Assembly (NCBI GenBank): GCA_002418825.1 | Contig: DIEW01000066.1 | Span: 33,473-47,283 of the forward strand | Direction: 5' to 3' | DNA from: Syntrophaceae bacterium UBA5764 | GTDB taxonomy: Bacteria > Desulfobacterota > Syntrophia > Syntrophales > Smithellaceae | Length of the DNA: 13,811 nucleotides | In this document: positions 7,479-13,714 of the stretch, piece after piece | Layout: every line of letters starts with the position of its first letter | Position numbering within the stretch: the first letter of the stretch is position 1 | Made by a program: the position numbers and the translations under genes | The notes under the pieces: generated by a model | What the model was told of the DNA's origin: nothing | The model's database searches: none | Seen by the model: the letters and a program-made list of their open reading frames with translations, nothing else

Positions 7479-8381
7479 TTATTCTTGTCTATTTTCGATA
7501 TAGCGGGCAATCACGCGCAAAGGCCGAGCCCGTTCGTCAAAGGCGGTAAGACTCGCAATCGCCTCATCCACATGATATTGTAATTTCTGCCTCGCCGCGT
7601 CCATCCCCAGCACGGACGGATAGGTGAGTTTGCCGCGCGCTACGTCACTACCGGTTTTCTTGCCCATTATCGCGCTATCCCCCGTCACGTTCAAAATGTC
7701 ATCCGCAATCTGAAAAGCCAGACCTAAGTTCAGACCATAGCGGGACAGCGCCAGCGTTTTATTTTTACCGGCACCGGATACAATCGCACCCGCTTTCACC
7801 GAAGCAACGATCAACGCGCCTGTTTTGCGCCGATGAATCTCGCTCAAAATATTTTCATCAGAATTCATGTTTTCGGATAAAATATCCAGGGCCTGCCCTC
7901 CCACCATACCGGAAATACCGGCGGCGTAAGCTATTTCCCGAATCACGCTCAGGCGTTTTTCGGCAGGCAACATTATTTTTCCCGTCCTCGATAAAAGGAC
8001 AAAAGCTTCGGTAAGCAGCGCGTCACCGGCTAAAATGGCCAACGCTTCGCCGAAAACTTTGTGGCTGGTCGGCTTGCCGCGGCGGAAATCGTCATTATCC
8101 ATCGCCGGCAAATCATCATGTATCAGGGAATAAGTGTGAATCAATTCGAGCGCGCAGGCGACCGGTATGGCCGGTGCCAGATTGCCTCCCGCCGCATCCA
8201 CGGCGGCAAGGCACAAAATCGGCCGAATCCTCTTGCCGCCGGCGAAAACGCTGTAATGAACCGCTTTATAAATTTCTGACGGGCCGTTTCCGTGGGGCGC
8301 GAGGAAGCCCTGCAGAGCTTCCTCCACCAACTTTTTTCGATCCTGCAGATAAGCTTTTAAAAACTCCTCATCCTTTTCCAT
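7479..8381 (-). CDS. ispA: Farnesyl/geranylgeranyl diphosphate synthase (IspA type)
   Basis: Trans-prenyltransferase that elongates DMAPP with IPP to medium-chain prenyl diphosphates; 300 residues from the ATG at 8381. Seen: GGKRIRPILC (48-57), the first Asp-rich motif HDDLPAMDNDD (D89, D90, D95), RRGKPTSHKVFGE, GQALDI (162-167), the KTGAL lysine-threonine pair (186-190) and the second Asp-rich motif DDILN (227-231), in which the usual final Asp is Asn. The stretch MGKKTGSDVARGKLTYP follows. Product length cannot be fixed, although the residues before the first motif (THxYSLIHDD, with Tyr five before the motif) fit short-chain synthases making C15-C20. Its start overlaps the xseB end by 14 nt (translational coupling likely), with AGGAAG about 10 nt before the ATG. 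An open frame extends further upstream (to 8507) but that part is the shadow of xseB. Confidence 0.94.
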   Translation of the reverse strand: MEKDEEFLKAYLQDRKKLVEEALQGFLAPHGNGPSEIYKAVHYSVFAGGKRIRPILCLAAVDAAGGNLAPAIPVACALELIHTYSLIHDDLPAMDNDDFRRGKPTSHKVFGEALAILAGDALLTEAFVLLSRTGKIMLPAEKRLSVIREIAYAAGISGMVGGQALDILSENMNSDENILSEIHRRKTGALIVASVKAGAIVSGAGKNKTLALSRYGLNLGLAFQIADDILNVTGDSAIMGKKTGSDVARGKLTYPSVLGMDAARQKLQYHVDEAIASLTAFDERARPLRVIARYIENRQE

Positions 8382-8607
8382 CACTGTCTTCTTCCTGAAA
8401 ACATTTCGTCCGCAGCGAATCCTCTTTCCCCAACAACATCTCCACCCGCCTTTGAGTTTCCTCCAGCTTGGCGGAACAAAAACGGACAAGCTTAACGCCT
8501 TCCTCAAAGGATTTCATGGCTTCTTCCAACGGCATGTCGCCTGTTTCCAGTTTTCTTACTATATCTTCCAGCTTCTGCAGCGCGTCTTCAAATTTTTCCT
8601 TGGCCAT
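8368..8607 (-). CDS. xseB: Exodeoxyribonuclease VII small subunit
   Basis: A 79-residue, mostly helical small subunit that assembles in several copies with XseA to form exonuclease VII, a single-strand DNA exonuclease. Diagnostic pattern: FEDALQKLEDIVRKLETGDM (6-25) then PLEEAMKSFEEGVKLVRFC (26-44) and KLEETQRRVEMLL (47-59). The ATG at 8607 follows xseA by 6 nt; a G-run (GGGGG) lies about 9-10 nt upstream. The C-terminal tail overlaps the start of ispA by 14 nt, binding the nuclease genes to the isoprenoid operon. The length is typical. Confidence 0.95.
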   Translation of the reverse strand: MAKEKFEDALQKLEDIVRKLETGDMPLEEAMKSFEEGVKLVRFCSAKLEETQRRVEMLLGKEDSLRTKCFQEEDSDGKG

Positions 8608-8613
8608 AATTTT

Positions 8614-9999
8614 TTACCCCCGTGATACTTTTTTCACCCTGGCGTCGATACTTCCCTCGGCCAGCCGTATGTTAACATCATCTCCCACTCTCAACTCATC
8701 CGCCCGACGAATAACCGCATTTCCGGCCATGCCGCGCGTAATACTGTACCCACGCCGCAAAACATTCAAGGGACTTAATGATTCCAAAACAACCGCTGTT
8801 CTCCGCAGCTGCTCGTTATAAAACGCTAAACGACCGGAAAATATTCTCCGCATATTTCTTCCGATATTGTTTATTTTTTCTTTTTTTTCTTCTATTTTTC
8901 TGGCGGGGCTCTGATGCAGAAGACGTAATTCCCGCTGACGCAGATCCGTATACAGGTTTTTTTCTATATGATGGAAAGCGGTCTTCAGCCGGTCTCTCAA
9001 AACATCCAAATGAATTTGCCAACCCGCCAACAACCGGCGCGGATCCCTGAGTCTTGTTTTAAGCTCGTCGAGCTCATCTTTTTTTTCTTCAACACACCGC
9101 AATAAGCCCACCTTTATTCTGTCATCCAATTTCTGTAATTTTTTCAGCAATTCTTCTCTTTCCGGCACGACCAATTCCGCGGCGGCGGAAGGCGTGGGGG
9201 CGCGCAGATCAGCCACAAAATCGCAGATGGTAAAATCAGTTTCATGACCAACAGCGGACACGATGGGGATAGAAGAATGAAAAATTTCCCTGGCCAGCAT
9301 CTCATCGTTAAAGGGAGCCAAATCTTCCAGCGAGCCTCCCCCCCGTGCAATAATGATTACCTCCGTCCTTCCGTCAGCATGTAAATTGCGCAAGGCCTGA
9401 ACAATTTCCCGCGTTGCTTCAGCGCCCTGCACCCGCACTGGGGCGATAATCAAATCGACGGAGGGAAACCGCCTTGCCGTAATATTCAATATATCCTTGA
9501 TTACGGCGCCGCTCGGCGAAGTTATCACGCCGATTATCCTCGGCAAAAACGGGATAGTTTTTTTATATTTTTCGTCGAACAAACCTTCAGCGGCAAGCTT
9601 GGCTTTAAGCTGCTCAAATAATTTCTGCAGCGCGCCGACGCCTCTGGGCTCTGCACTCTCCACGATTAGTTGATATTCGCCGCGCGGCGTGTAAACGCTT
9701 ACTTTGGCCCGGCAAAGGATATGCAGGCCTTCTTCCAGTTCAAAAGAAACTCCCTGCCGGTAACGCCCAAACTGTTTGAAATAAACAGCCCTGATTTGGC
9801 TTTTGTCATCTTTGAGCGTGAAATAGACATGCCCTGACTGCGGCCGACGCAGATTGGATATCTCCCCTTCCACCCAAACGAAACCAAAAGTTTCCTCTAG
9901 GATATATTTAATGTTTTCATTTAGTTGCGAAACAGTAATTATTTCCTGCGCCAGCCCCATCATGCGTTGTGGAGTATCAAATATTTTCAGGTAAAACAA
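8614..9999 (-). CDS. xseA: Exodeoxyribonuclease VII large subunit
   Basis: Catalytic subunit of exonuclease VII, which degrades single-stranded DNA from both ends into oligonucleotides. It has 461 residues from TTG at 9999. An N-terminal OB-fold DNA-binding domain occupies about 24-118 (VWVEGEISNLRRPQSGHVYF). The catalytic domain has TSPSGAVIKDI (160-170), ARGGGSLEDLAPFNDE (218-233) and SAVGHETDFTICDFVADLRA (248-267, continuing TPSAAAE). A long helical region follows, then the C-terminal RRGYSITR segment (415-422). The TTG has AGGGGG 11 nt upstream; ATG codons at 9963 and 9960 would remove 12-13 residues but show no ribosome-binding site, so either is possible. It is the first gene of the minus-strand series, divergent from the deoxyhypusine-synthase-like gene. 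Confidence 0.95.
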   Translation of the reverse strand: MFYLKIFDTPQRMMGLAQEIITVSQLNENIKYILEETFGFVWVEGEISNLRRPQSGHVYFTLKDDKSQIRAVYFKQFGRYRQGVSFELEEGLHILCRAKVSVYTPRGEYQLIVESAEPRGVGALQKLFEQLKAKLAAEGLFDEKYKKTIPFLPRIIGVITSPSGAVIKDILNITARRFPSVDLIIAPVRVQGAEATREIVQALRNLHADGRTEVIIIARGGGSLEDLAPFNDEMLAREIFHSSIPIVSAVGHETDFTICDFVADLRAPTPSAAAELVVPEREELLKKLQKLDDRIKVGLLRCVEEKKDELDELKTRLRDPRRLLAGWQIHLDVLRDRLKTAFHHIEKNLYTDLRQRELRLLHQSPARKIEEKKEKINNIGRNMRRIFSGRLAFYNEQLRRTAVVLESLSPLNVLRRGYSITRGMAGNAVIRRADELRVGDDVNIRLAEGSIDARVKKVSRG

Positions 10000-10032
10000 G
10001 TTTGATTTTGCCCCCTAACAAACGACTTCAGA

Positions 10033-10061
10033 TTGACTTTTAATCATCCTTGTTCTAATAA
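10033..10061 (+). promoter_or_regulatory. Sigma70-like promoter for the deoxyhypusine-synthase-like gene
   Basis: TTGACT (10033-10038) and TAATAA (10056-10061) are separated by exactly 17 nt, near the sigma70 consensus, 36 nt before the ATG. The minus strand of the same 98-nt gap must also drive xseA; I see only a weak candidate there (TTGGTT, 16 nt, TATTAG, roughly 10083-10056), overlapping this promoter. Confidence 0.6.
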
Positions 10062-10097
10062 TCTCCTCAGGTATTAAACCAAGGAGAATCAAACTTA

Positions 10098-11114
10098 ATG
10101 AAAAAGAAGAACCTACTGAATAAGCCGGTGGAGCACATTGACATCAAATCCATCAACACCGTGAAAATGATTAACGCCATGGGAAAAATGTCTTTTTCCG
10201 CACGGGATCTGGCTTGTGCCGCCGATATTTACGACAGAATGCTCAGAGAAAAGAACTGCGCAATTATACTTACGATCGCCGGGTCAACCTCCGCCGCCGG
10301 CTGTATGCAGGTGTATGTTGACCTGGTAAAAAACAATATGGTGGATGTAATTGTGGCCACCGGCGCGTCAATTGTGGACATGGATTTTTTCGAAGCTCTC
10401 GGTTTCAAACATTACCAGGGCACCCCTTTCGTTGATGACAAATTGCTGCGTAAACTTTATATCGATCGTATCTATGATACTTATATAGACGAAGAACAGC
10501 TACAAGCCTGTGATCGCACAATTAAGAAAATCGCCGACAATCTGGAACCGCGTCCCTATTCTTCACGTGAGTTCATTGCTGAAATGGGAAAATATTTAAA
10601 AAAACACTCCAAAAAGAAGAATTCACTCGTGCAGGCCGCGTACGAAAACAATGTGCCGATTTTCTGCCCGGCATTTTCCGACAGTTCGGCGGGTTTCGGA
10701 CTTGTTCTGCATCAATACGAACGCAAAAGAAATCATATTACCATCGACTCGGTGAAAGACTTCATGGAACTGACCATGATCAAAATCAAAGCAGGTAAAA
10801 GCGGTTTATTAATGATCGGGGGCGGCGTTCCAAAAAATTTCGCCCAGGATACGGTTGTCTGCGCCGAAGTACTGGGCAAGAAAGTGCCGATGCATAAATA
10901 CGCGGTTCAAATAACGGTAGCCGATGTGCGCGACGGGGCATGCTCCAGCTCTACGCTCAAGGAAGCAAACTCCTGGGGTAAAGTGGATTCATCATGCGAG
11001 CAAATGGTTTATGCGGAAGCTACCACTGTTTTGCCATTGCTTGCCAGCTACGCCTACCATAAGGGAAACTGGAAAAAGCGTAAAAAATGGCAGTTGGCAA
11101 AAATCTTTGATTAA
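10098..11114 (+). CDS. Deoxyhypusine-synthase-family protein (probable aminobutyl/polyamine transferase)
   Basis: A 338-residue cytoplasmic, NAD-dependent, Rossmann-like enzyme family. True deoxyhypusine synthase moves the aminobutyl group of spermidine to eIF5A, which bacteria lack; bacterial relatives include homospermidine-synthase-like enzymes. Seen: GSTSAAG (62-68), NNMVDVIVATGASI (79-92), VPIFCPAFSD (186-195), GGGVPK (241-246) and the active-site block DGACSSSTLKEANSWGKV (279-296). Aligned without gaps to that block of the human enzyme (from memory), catalytic Lys329 is K295, Trp327 is W293, Asp313 is D279 and Glu323 is E289. Asp316 becomes C282 and His288 becomes N247, both amine-contact positions. 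The lysine-rich tail (KKRKKWQ) is also notable. The ATG has AAGGAG 11 nt upstream and its own promoter. The family is certain; substrate and product are not. Confidence 0.9.
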   Translation: MKKKNLLNKPVEHIDIKSINTVKMINAMGKMSFSARDLACAADIYDRMLREKNCAIILTIAGSTSAAGCMQVYVDLVKNNMVDVIVATGASIVDMDFFEALGFKHYQGTPFVDDKLLRKLYIDRIYDTYIDEEQLQACDRTIKKIADNLEPRPYSSREFIAEMGKYLKKHSKKKNSLVQAAYENNVPIFCPAFSDSSAGFGLVLHQYERKRNHITIDSVKDFMELTMIKIKAGKSGLLMIGGGVPKNFAQDTVVCAEVLGKKVPMHKYAVQITVADVRDGACSSSTLKEANSWGKVDSSCEQMVYAEATTVLPLLASYAYHKGNWKKRKKWQLAKIFD

Positions 11115-11141
11115 TTAAAATAAATAAAATTTTAAGATAAA

Positions 11142-11175
11142 GGGATCAATCCCTACATGCAATAATGGATCTTTG
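11142..11175 (+). repeat. 34-bp direct repeat, copy 1
   Basis: Matches the copy at 12861-12894 at 33 of 34 positions (C versus T at position 19 of the repeat). It begins with the near-palindrome GGGATCAATCCC (5-bp arms, 2-nt centre) and ends with AATAATGGATCTTTG. It lies between the deoxyhypusine-synthase-like gene and the end of the AbiE operon. Similarity to copy 2 stops on both sides of the 34 bp. Confidence 0.9.
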
Positions 11176-11197
11176 AGCAGCCTTAAAGCCGCTTTTT
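11176..11197 (+). terminator. Possible weak intrinsic terminator after the deoxyhypusine-synthase-like gene
   Basis: AGCAGC (11176-11181) can pair with GCCGCT (11188-11193) with one mismatch around a 6-nt loop, followed by TTTTT (11193-11197). The stem is short, so this is tentative; it lies 60 nt after the stop codon. Confidence 0.3.
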
Positions 11198-11220
11198 CAA
11201 TCTGGTCTCCGAAAATAAAA

Positions 11221-12108
11221 TCAGGCATTCTTTTTTGACTTTTCAATTTTCAGTTTGTCGTCCGTAATGGTCGAGAAGAAATCGGCAGACCACAGCTTCA
11301 CCGCTTCGCTGTTTTTTATAAACGGCAGCACATCTTTTTTAGCCTGAGCAAAATCAACCGATGCAAAGCGTTTGTGCAGACGGCTCTTCAAATCCTTTTC
11401 AGATAACACCGCATCGGCGGGAAGATGGCCGGTCTGCTTCATCCGCTCGGCCAGATGCCTGACATTGACAGGGATTGATTGTGATAAAAACCAGATATAA
11501 TCATAAAAATCACGCCCCTTGACTCGCGTTTTCCATGATCGGCAAAGCAGCGCGTGTATTTTTCCGGCAAAAAGCGAAGAAGGCGAGTAAATACGCACCG
11601 AATAAGGCACAGGTCGCAACTGATATTTCATTTCAAACGTTGCACCGGACGGAGGCTGGGTATCTACTTCCAGTTTGATACGCAACTGCTCCCGGGGATT
11701 AATACCTGTCACCGGCGGTTGAACCGACGCAATTTTCACAATATGAATCTGCGTGCCGCCTTTGATAAAGGCCGATTTGACGGGCGAATCATTCTGCTTC
11801 ATTTTTTCCTGAACGGTCATGTCCAGACCGTAGGCGCCCAGTTCATCCTGCACAGCCTGCGTAAAGGAAGAAAGATCAAATTTCTTGTCGCTTTTCGTTA
11901 GAGAAAAATCCAGATCTTCGGAAAAACGATCCAGGCCGTAAAAGACGCGCAGGGCCGTCCCGCCGTAAAACGCGGCATGTGTGAAAAAACCGCCGCGATA
12001 AAGCCCGAGCAAAGCAATCTCCTGAACGATTTCGTTGAGCGCGTGACGGTAATCATCCGCCGTGCGGCAATCATACGCTTTAAGCATGTCGGCCAGGGCG
12101 CTACGCAT
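11221..12108 (-). CDS. abiEii: AbiEii-type nucleotidyltransferase toxin
   Basis: A 295-residue member of the AbiEii/DUF1814 nucleotidyltransferase-like toxin family, the toxin half of AbiE abortive-infection/toxin-antitoxin systems. All four family motifs are visible: FYGGTALRVFYGLDRFSEDL (47-66) with the GGT and the acidic pair D65-L-D67, KLEVDT (145-150, D149), and SSLFAGKIHALLCR (177-190, K183) followed by VKGRDFYDYIWFL (196-208, D200 and D203). The catalytic residues look intact, so it should be active. Relatives attach nucleotides to tRNA or other targets; the target here is unknown. Its ATG lies inside the end of the antitoxin gene (8-nt overlap ATGCGTAG), with AAGGAG about 9-11 nt upstream inside that gene, indicating coupled translation. 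The C-terminus is lysine-rich. Confidence 0.9.
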   Translation of the reverse strand: MRSALADMLKAYDCRTADDYRHALNEIVQEIALLGLYRGGFFTHAAFYGGTALRVFYGLDRFSEDLDFSLTKSDKKFDLSSFTQAVQDELGAYGLDMTVQEKMKQNDSPVKSAFIKGGTQIHIVKIASVQPPVTGINPREQLRIKLEVDTQPPSGATFEMKYQLRPVPYSVRIYSPSSLFAGKIHALLCRSWKTRVKGRDFYDYIWFLSQSIPVNVRHLAERMKQTGHLPADAVLSEKDLKSRLHKRFASVDFAQAKKDVLPFIKNSEAVKLWSADFFSTITDDKLKIEKSKKNA

Positions 12109-12703
12109 GGTTGGCTTCTCCTTCCAGCCATTTCAAAAGCAGCCGGAATATTTTCTTTTTGTAAAGCGGAGCAAGAAACATAATGCTTTCCCTGTCCAGA
12201 GAAAGCAGAGCCTCGCGCTCCATTCGCCAGTCCTCAAAAAGCAACGCCCGCAGCGCTTTGATGCTGCCGATGCCTCGTGTCTTGTAGAGCATATCGCAAA
12301 GCGCCTTTTCCGGCGTGGCCATCAGATAGCTCTGCTCATTTTCCGAACCCAGCACAACGCCGTAGGGAAAAACCGCAGCCGGCAGATAGTAATAATAGAA
12401 ATCACCCAGCGGTGTGGAAAAATGACGATTCTTGTTTTTATTGTAAGCCGCCGATGTAACAGCCTGCACCCGCTCCGGAATCAGTCCGTAATGGGCAAGC
12501 GCGTATTCAAAGGAGATATAAGACGGGCCATAGATGACCGCCGCCAGACTCTTGAGGGAATAAGCGTTTTTCTCCTTGCCGTCCAGAAAGATACCCTGGC
12601 GCACCTGAATCACATCGCCGGACTTGATCATTCGGGTAAGCCTAGCTTTGGGCGAAGCGTAATCCCGCAGTTCGTGCATGATGGTTTGATGATTCTTGTG
12701 CAT
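12101..12703 (-). CDS. abiEi: AbiEi-type antitoxin / transcriptional regulator
   Basis: A 200-residue antitoxin of the AbiE system. The N-terminal winged-helix DNA-binding region (about 1-45: LRDYASPKARLTRMIKSGDV then RQGIFL) is followed by the family signature SYISFEYALAHYGLIPE (61-77) and ATPEKALCDMLY (129-140), with a helical C-terminus (SLDRESIMFLAPLYKKKIFR). AbiEi proteins neutralise AbiEii without direct complex formation in the studied cases (type IV) and repress their own operon. I chose ATG at 12703 because GGAG sits 5 nt upstream; an in-frame TTG at 12751 would add 16 residues that lie over the probable promoter. The toxin gene follows with an 8-nt overlap. Confidence 0.88.
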   Translation of the reverse strand: MHKNHQTIMHELRDYASPKARLTRMIKSGDVIQVRQGIFLDGKEKNAYSLKSLAAVIYGPSYISFEYALAHYGLIPERVQAVTSAAYNKNKNRHFSTPLGDFYYYYLPAAVFPYGVVLGSENEQSYLMATPEKALCDMLYKTRGIGSIKALRALLFEDWRMEREALLSLDRESIMFLAPLYKKKIFRLLLKWLEGEANHA

Positions 12704-12722
12704 ATTATCTCCAGTAAGTATC

Positions 12723-12751
12723 GTTTTATTGTACTTTTTGGAGAAAGTCAA
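12723..12751 (-). promoter_or_regulatory. Probable promoter of the AbiE operon
   Basis: On the minus strand TTGACT (12751-12746) is followed after 17 nt by TAAAAC (12728-12723), about 20 nt before the AbiEi start. The arms AAGTA (12716-12720) and TACTT (12732-12736) form a short inverted repeat spanning the -10 region, a candidate binding site for AbiEi autoregulation. Both calls rest on sequence pattern only. Confidence 0.45.
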
Positions 12752-12860
12752 CTATATATTGGCTCAGTGGCCGGTACCGCGACTGGTAAAAACCCCGATA
12801 TTGTCTGCCCCACAGCTACGCCCGGCAGGGAAACCCAGCGCATGCAGGGCATGCCACGGG

Positions 12861-12894
12861 GGGATCAATCCCTACATGTAATAATGGATCTTTG
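12861..12894 (+). repeat. 34-bp direct repeat, copy 2
   Basis: Second copy of the repeat at 11142-11175, same orientation, 33 of 34 identical. The two copies enclose the whole AbiE operon and its promoter (1,719 bp from copy to copy). The same GGGATCAATCCC near-palindrome starts it. Flanking bases differ completely from copy 1. Confidence 0.9.
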
Positions 12895-12967
12895 TGTATT
12901 GTATGGCGCGTTTCCCAAAACGCTCCGGATACATCCTTGCACTTCAACGATGGCGATTGCGCTGATT

Positions 12968-13018
12968 GTCATTCCCCGGCTCACAGACCGGCGCATGCCG
13001 GTAGACCGGGGAATCCAG
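12968..13018. repeat. REP-like palindromic element
   Basis: Nested inverted repeats: outer arms ATTCCCCGG (12971-12979) and CCGGGGAAT (13006-13014), inner arms ACCGGC (12987-12992) and GCCGGT (12997-13002) around GCAT. The ends (GTCATTCC... and ...GGAATCCAGA) match the pattern of dispersed intergenic palindromes common in many proteobacterial genomes. I cannot count copies outside the window, so the repeat status is inferred. Confidence 0.65.
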
Positions 13019-13189
13019 AAACAATAAATAAGATGGCGATTTATTCGGGCGTCAAACAGTATAGCTCGTAAACCAGTTTGTCGCTTTGCTTGTCACTGCT
13101 TGCCGCCACCTTTTTTCAATTAAACGAAATGTCAAGAATAAAAATGCTGCCCGATCACAAACCTATTCTAGATAAAATCGCATCGTTCC

Positions 13190-13714
13190 CTAATATGAAT
13201 TAATTTTCTCGCTGGCAATTTTCTTAAACTTTTCTTGCAACTTTTCTTTGTATTCCTTGCCAATTCCATCAAATGTTTCGAGTAATTGAGTAAAAGTGTT
13301 TTTGCCGCCTATGAAGTCCCAATATTGTTCACCAACCAAGAAATCATTTGGCGAATCCATCATGCCGGTTTCTGTAAAACGAGAGTATGGCTCAGGATGA
13401 TAAGGATTATACGGGAAAGCAAGAAATACTTTTATTGGTGAACGTTTTCTTGCAATCCATTCTAATAATTTTGTTTTGCTTTTTTCAAATACATCAATGT
13501 TAGGCTTTACTGTTTTAATCTCAAAATAATACTCGACCCCGTGTCGCTTCATATAAAAGTCGGCAATATTACCCGATTTCTGAAACTTACCCCCAGATGA
13601 AGAAGCTTTTAGTATTTCAGCCGTTTCTAGTTCTATGTTAGCTTTTCTTTCTTCGTTGCGTAATTCAGTTATTATTTTTTTAATAACGGCGCTCTGTTCT
13701 TTTGAAATTGCTCC
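13190..13714 (-). pseudogene. TdeIII/MjaII-like type II restriction endonuclease, start lost
   Basis: The open frame from 13714 down to the stop at 13190 encodes about 174 residues resembling the C-terminal two thirds of TdeIII/MjaII-type endonucleases. Seen: a helical lead (SKEQSAVIKKIITELRNEER), then GNIADFYMKRHGVEYYFEIK, which supplies a PD-(D/E)xK-like site (Asp at 13561-13559; E-I-K). LAFPYNPYHPEPYSRFTETG and VGEQYWDFIGGKNTFTQLLE follow. No ATG, GTG or TTG exists in frame before the ATG at 13552, and that start would delete the catalytic Asp. In-frame TGA codons stand at 13717-13715 and 13729-13727. The gene is therefore most likely broken at its 5' part. Base composition is visibly more AT-rich than the operon, suggesting transfer. 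No cognate methyltransferase is in view; it may lie beyond the window. The family call is from memory of motifs. Confidence 0.65.

Larger units (their letters stand above)
12752..13189. other. Gene-free stretch with repeats, between AbiE and the broken endonuclease gene
   Basis: No open frame here shows family motifs or a ribosome-binding site. The stretch holds the second 34-bp repeat (12861-12894) and a REP-like palindrome (12968-13018). Just before the repeat are small self-complementary GC-rich words (GGCATGCC near 12848-12855). The segment 13030-13189 is AT-richer and shows nothing I can name. The plus-strand open frame that covers part of this stretch is the antisense shadow of AbiEi and is not coding in appearance. 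Confidence 0.6.

Noticed and set aside
7454..7510. TTG start at 7510 for dxs
   Set aside because: Overlaps ispA by 32 nt and lacks a ribosome-binding site; TTG at 7453 has GGAAGGG at good spacing and gives the usual length.
8382..8507. N-terminal extension of the ispA frame upstream of the ATG at 8381
   Set aside because: The extra residues are Arg/Lys/Trp-rich and out of character, overlap xseB, and the ATG at 8381 fits the family N-terminus with an upstream AGGAAG.
10098..11114. Eukaryotic or archaeal contamination as the source of the deoxyhypusine-synthase-like gene
   Set aside because: It has a bacterial ribosome-binding site and a sigma70-like promoter and is contiguous with bacterial operon DNA; bacterial family members are known.
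12062..13027. Plus-strand open frame of 321 codons over AbiEi and the repeat region
   Set aside because: It is antisense to the clearly recognisable AbiEi and part of AbiEii, has no family motifs, and runs through the repeats and palindrome.
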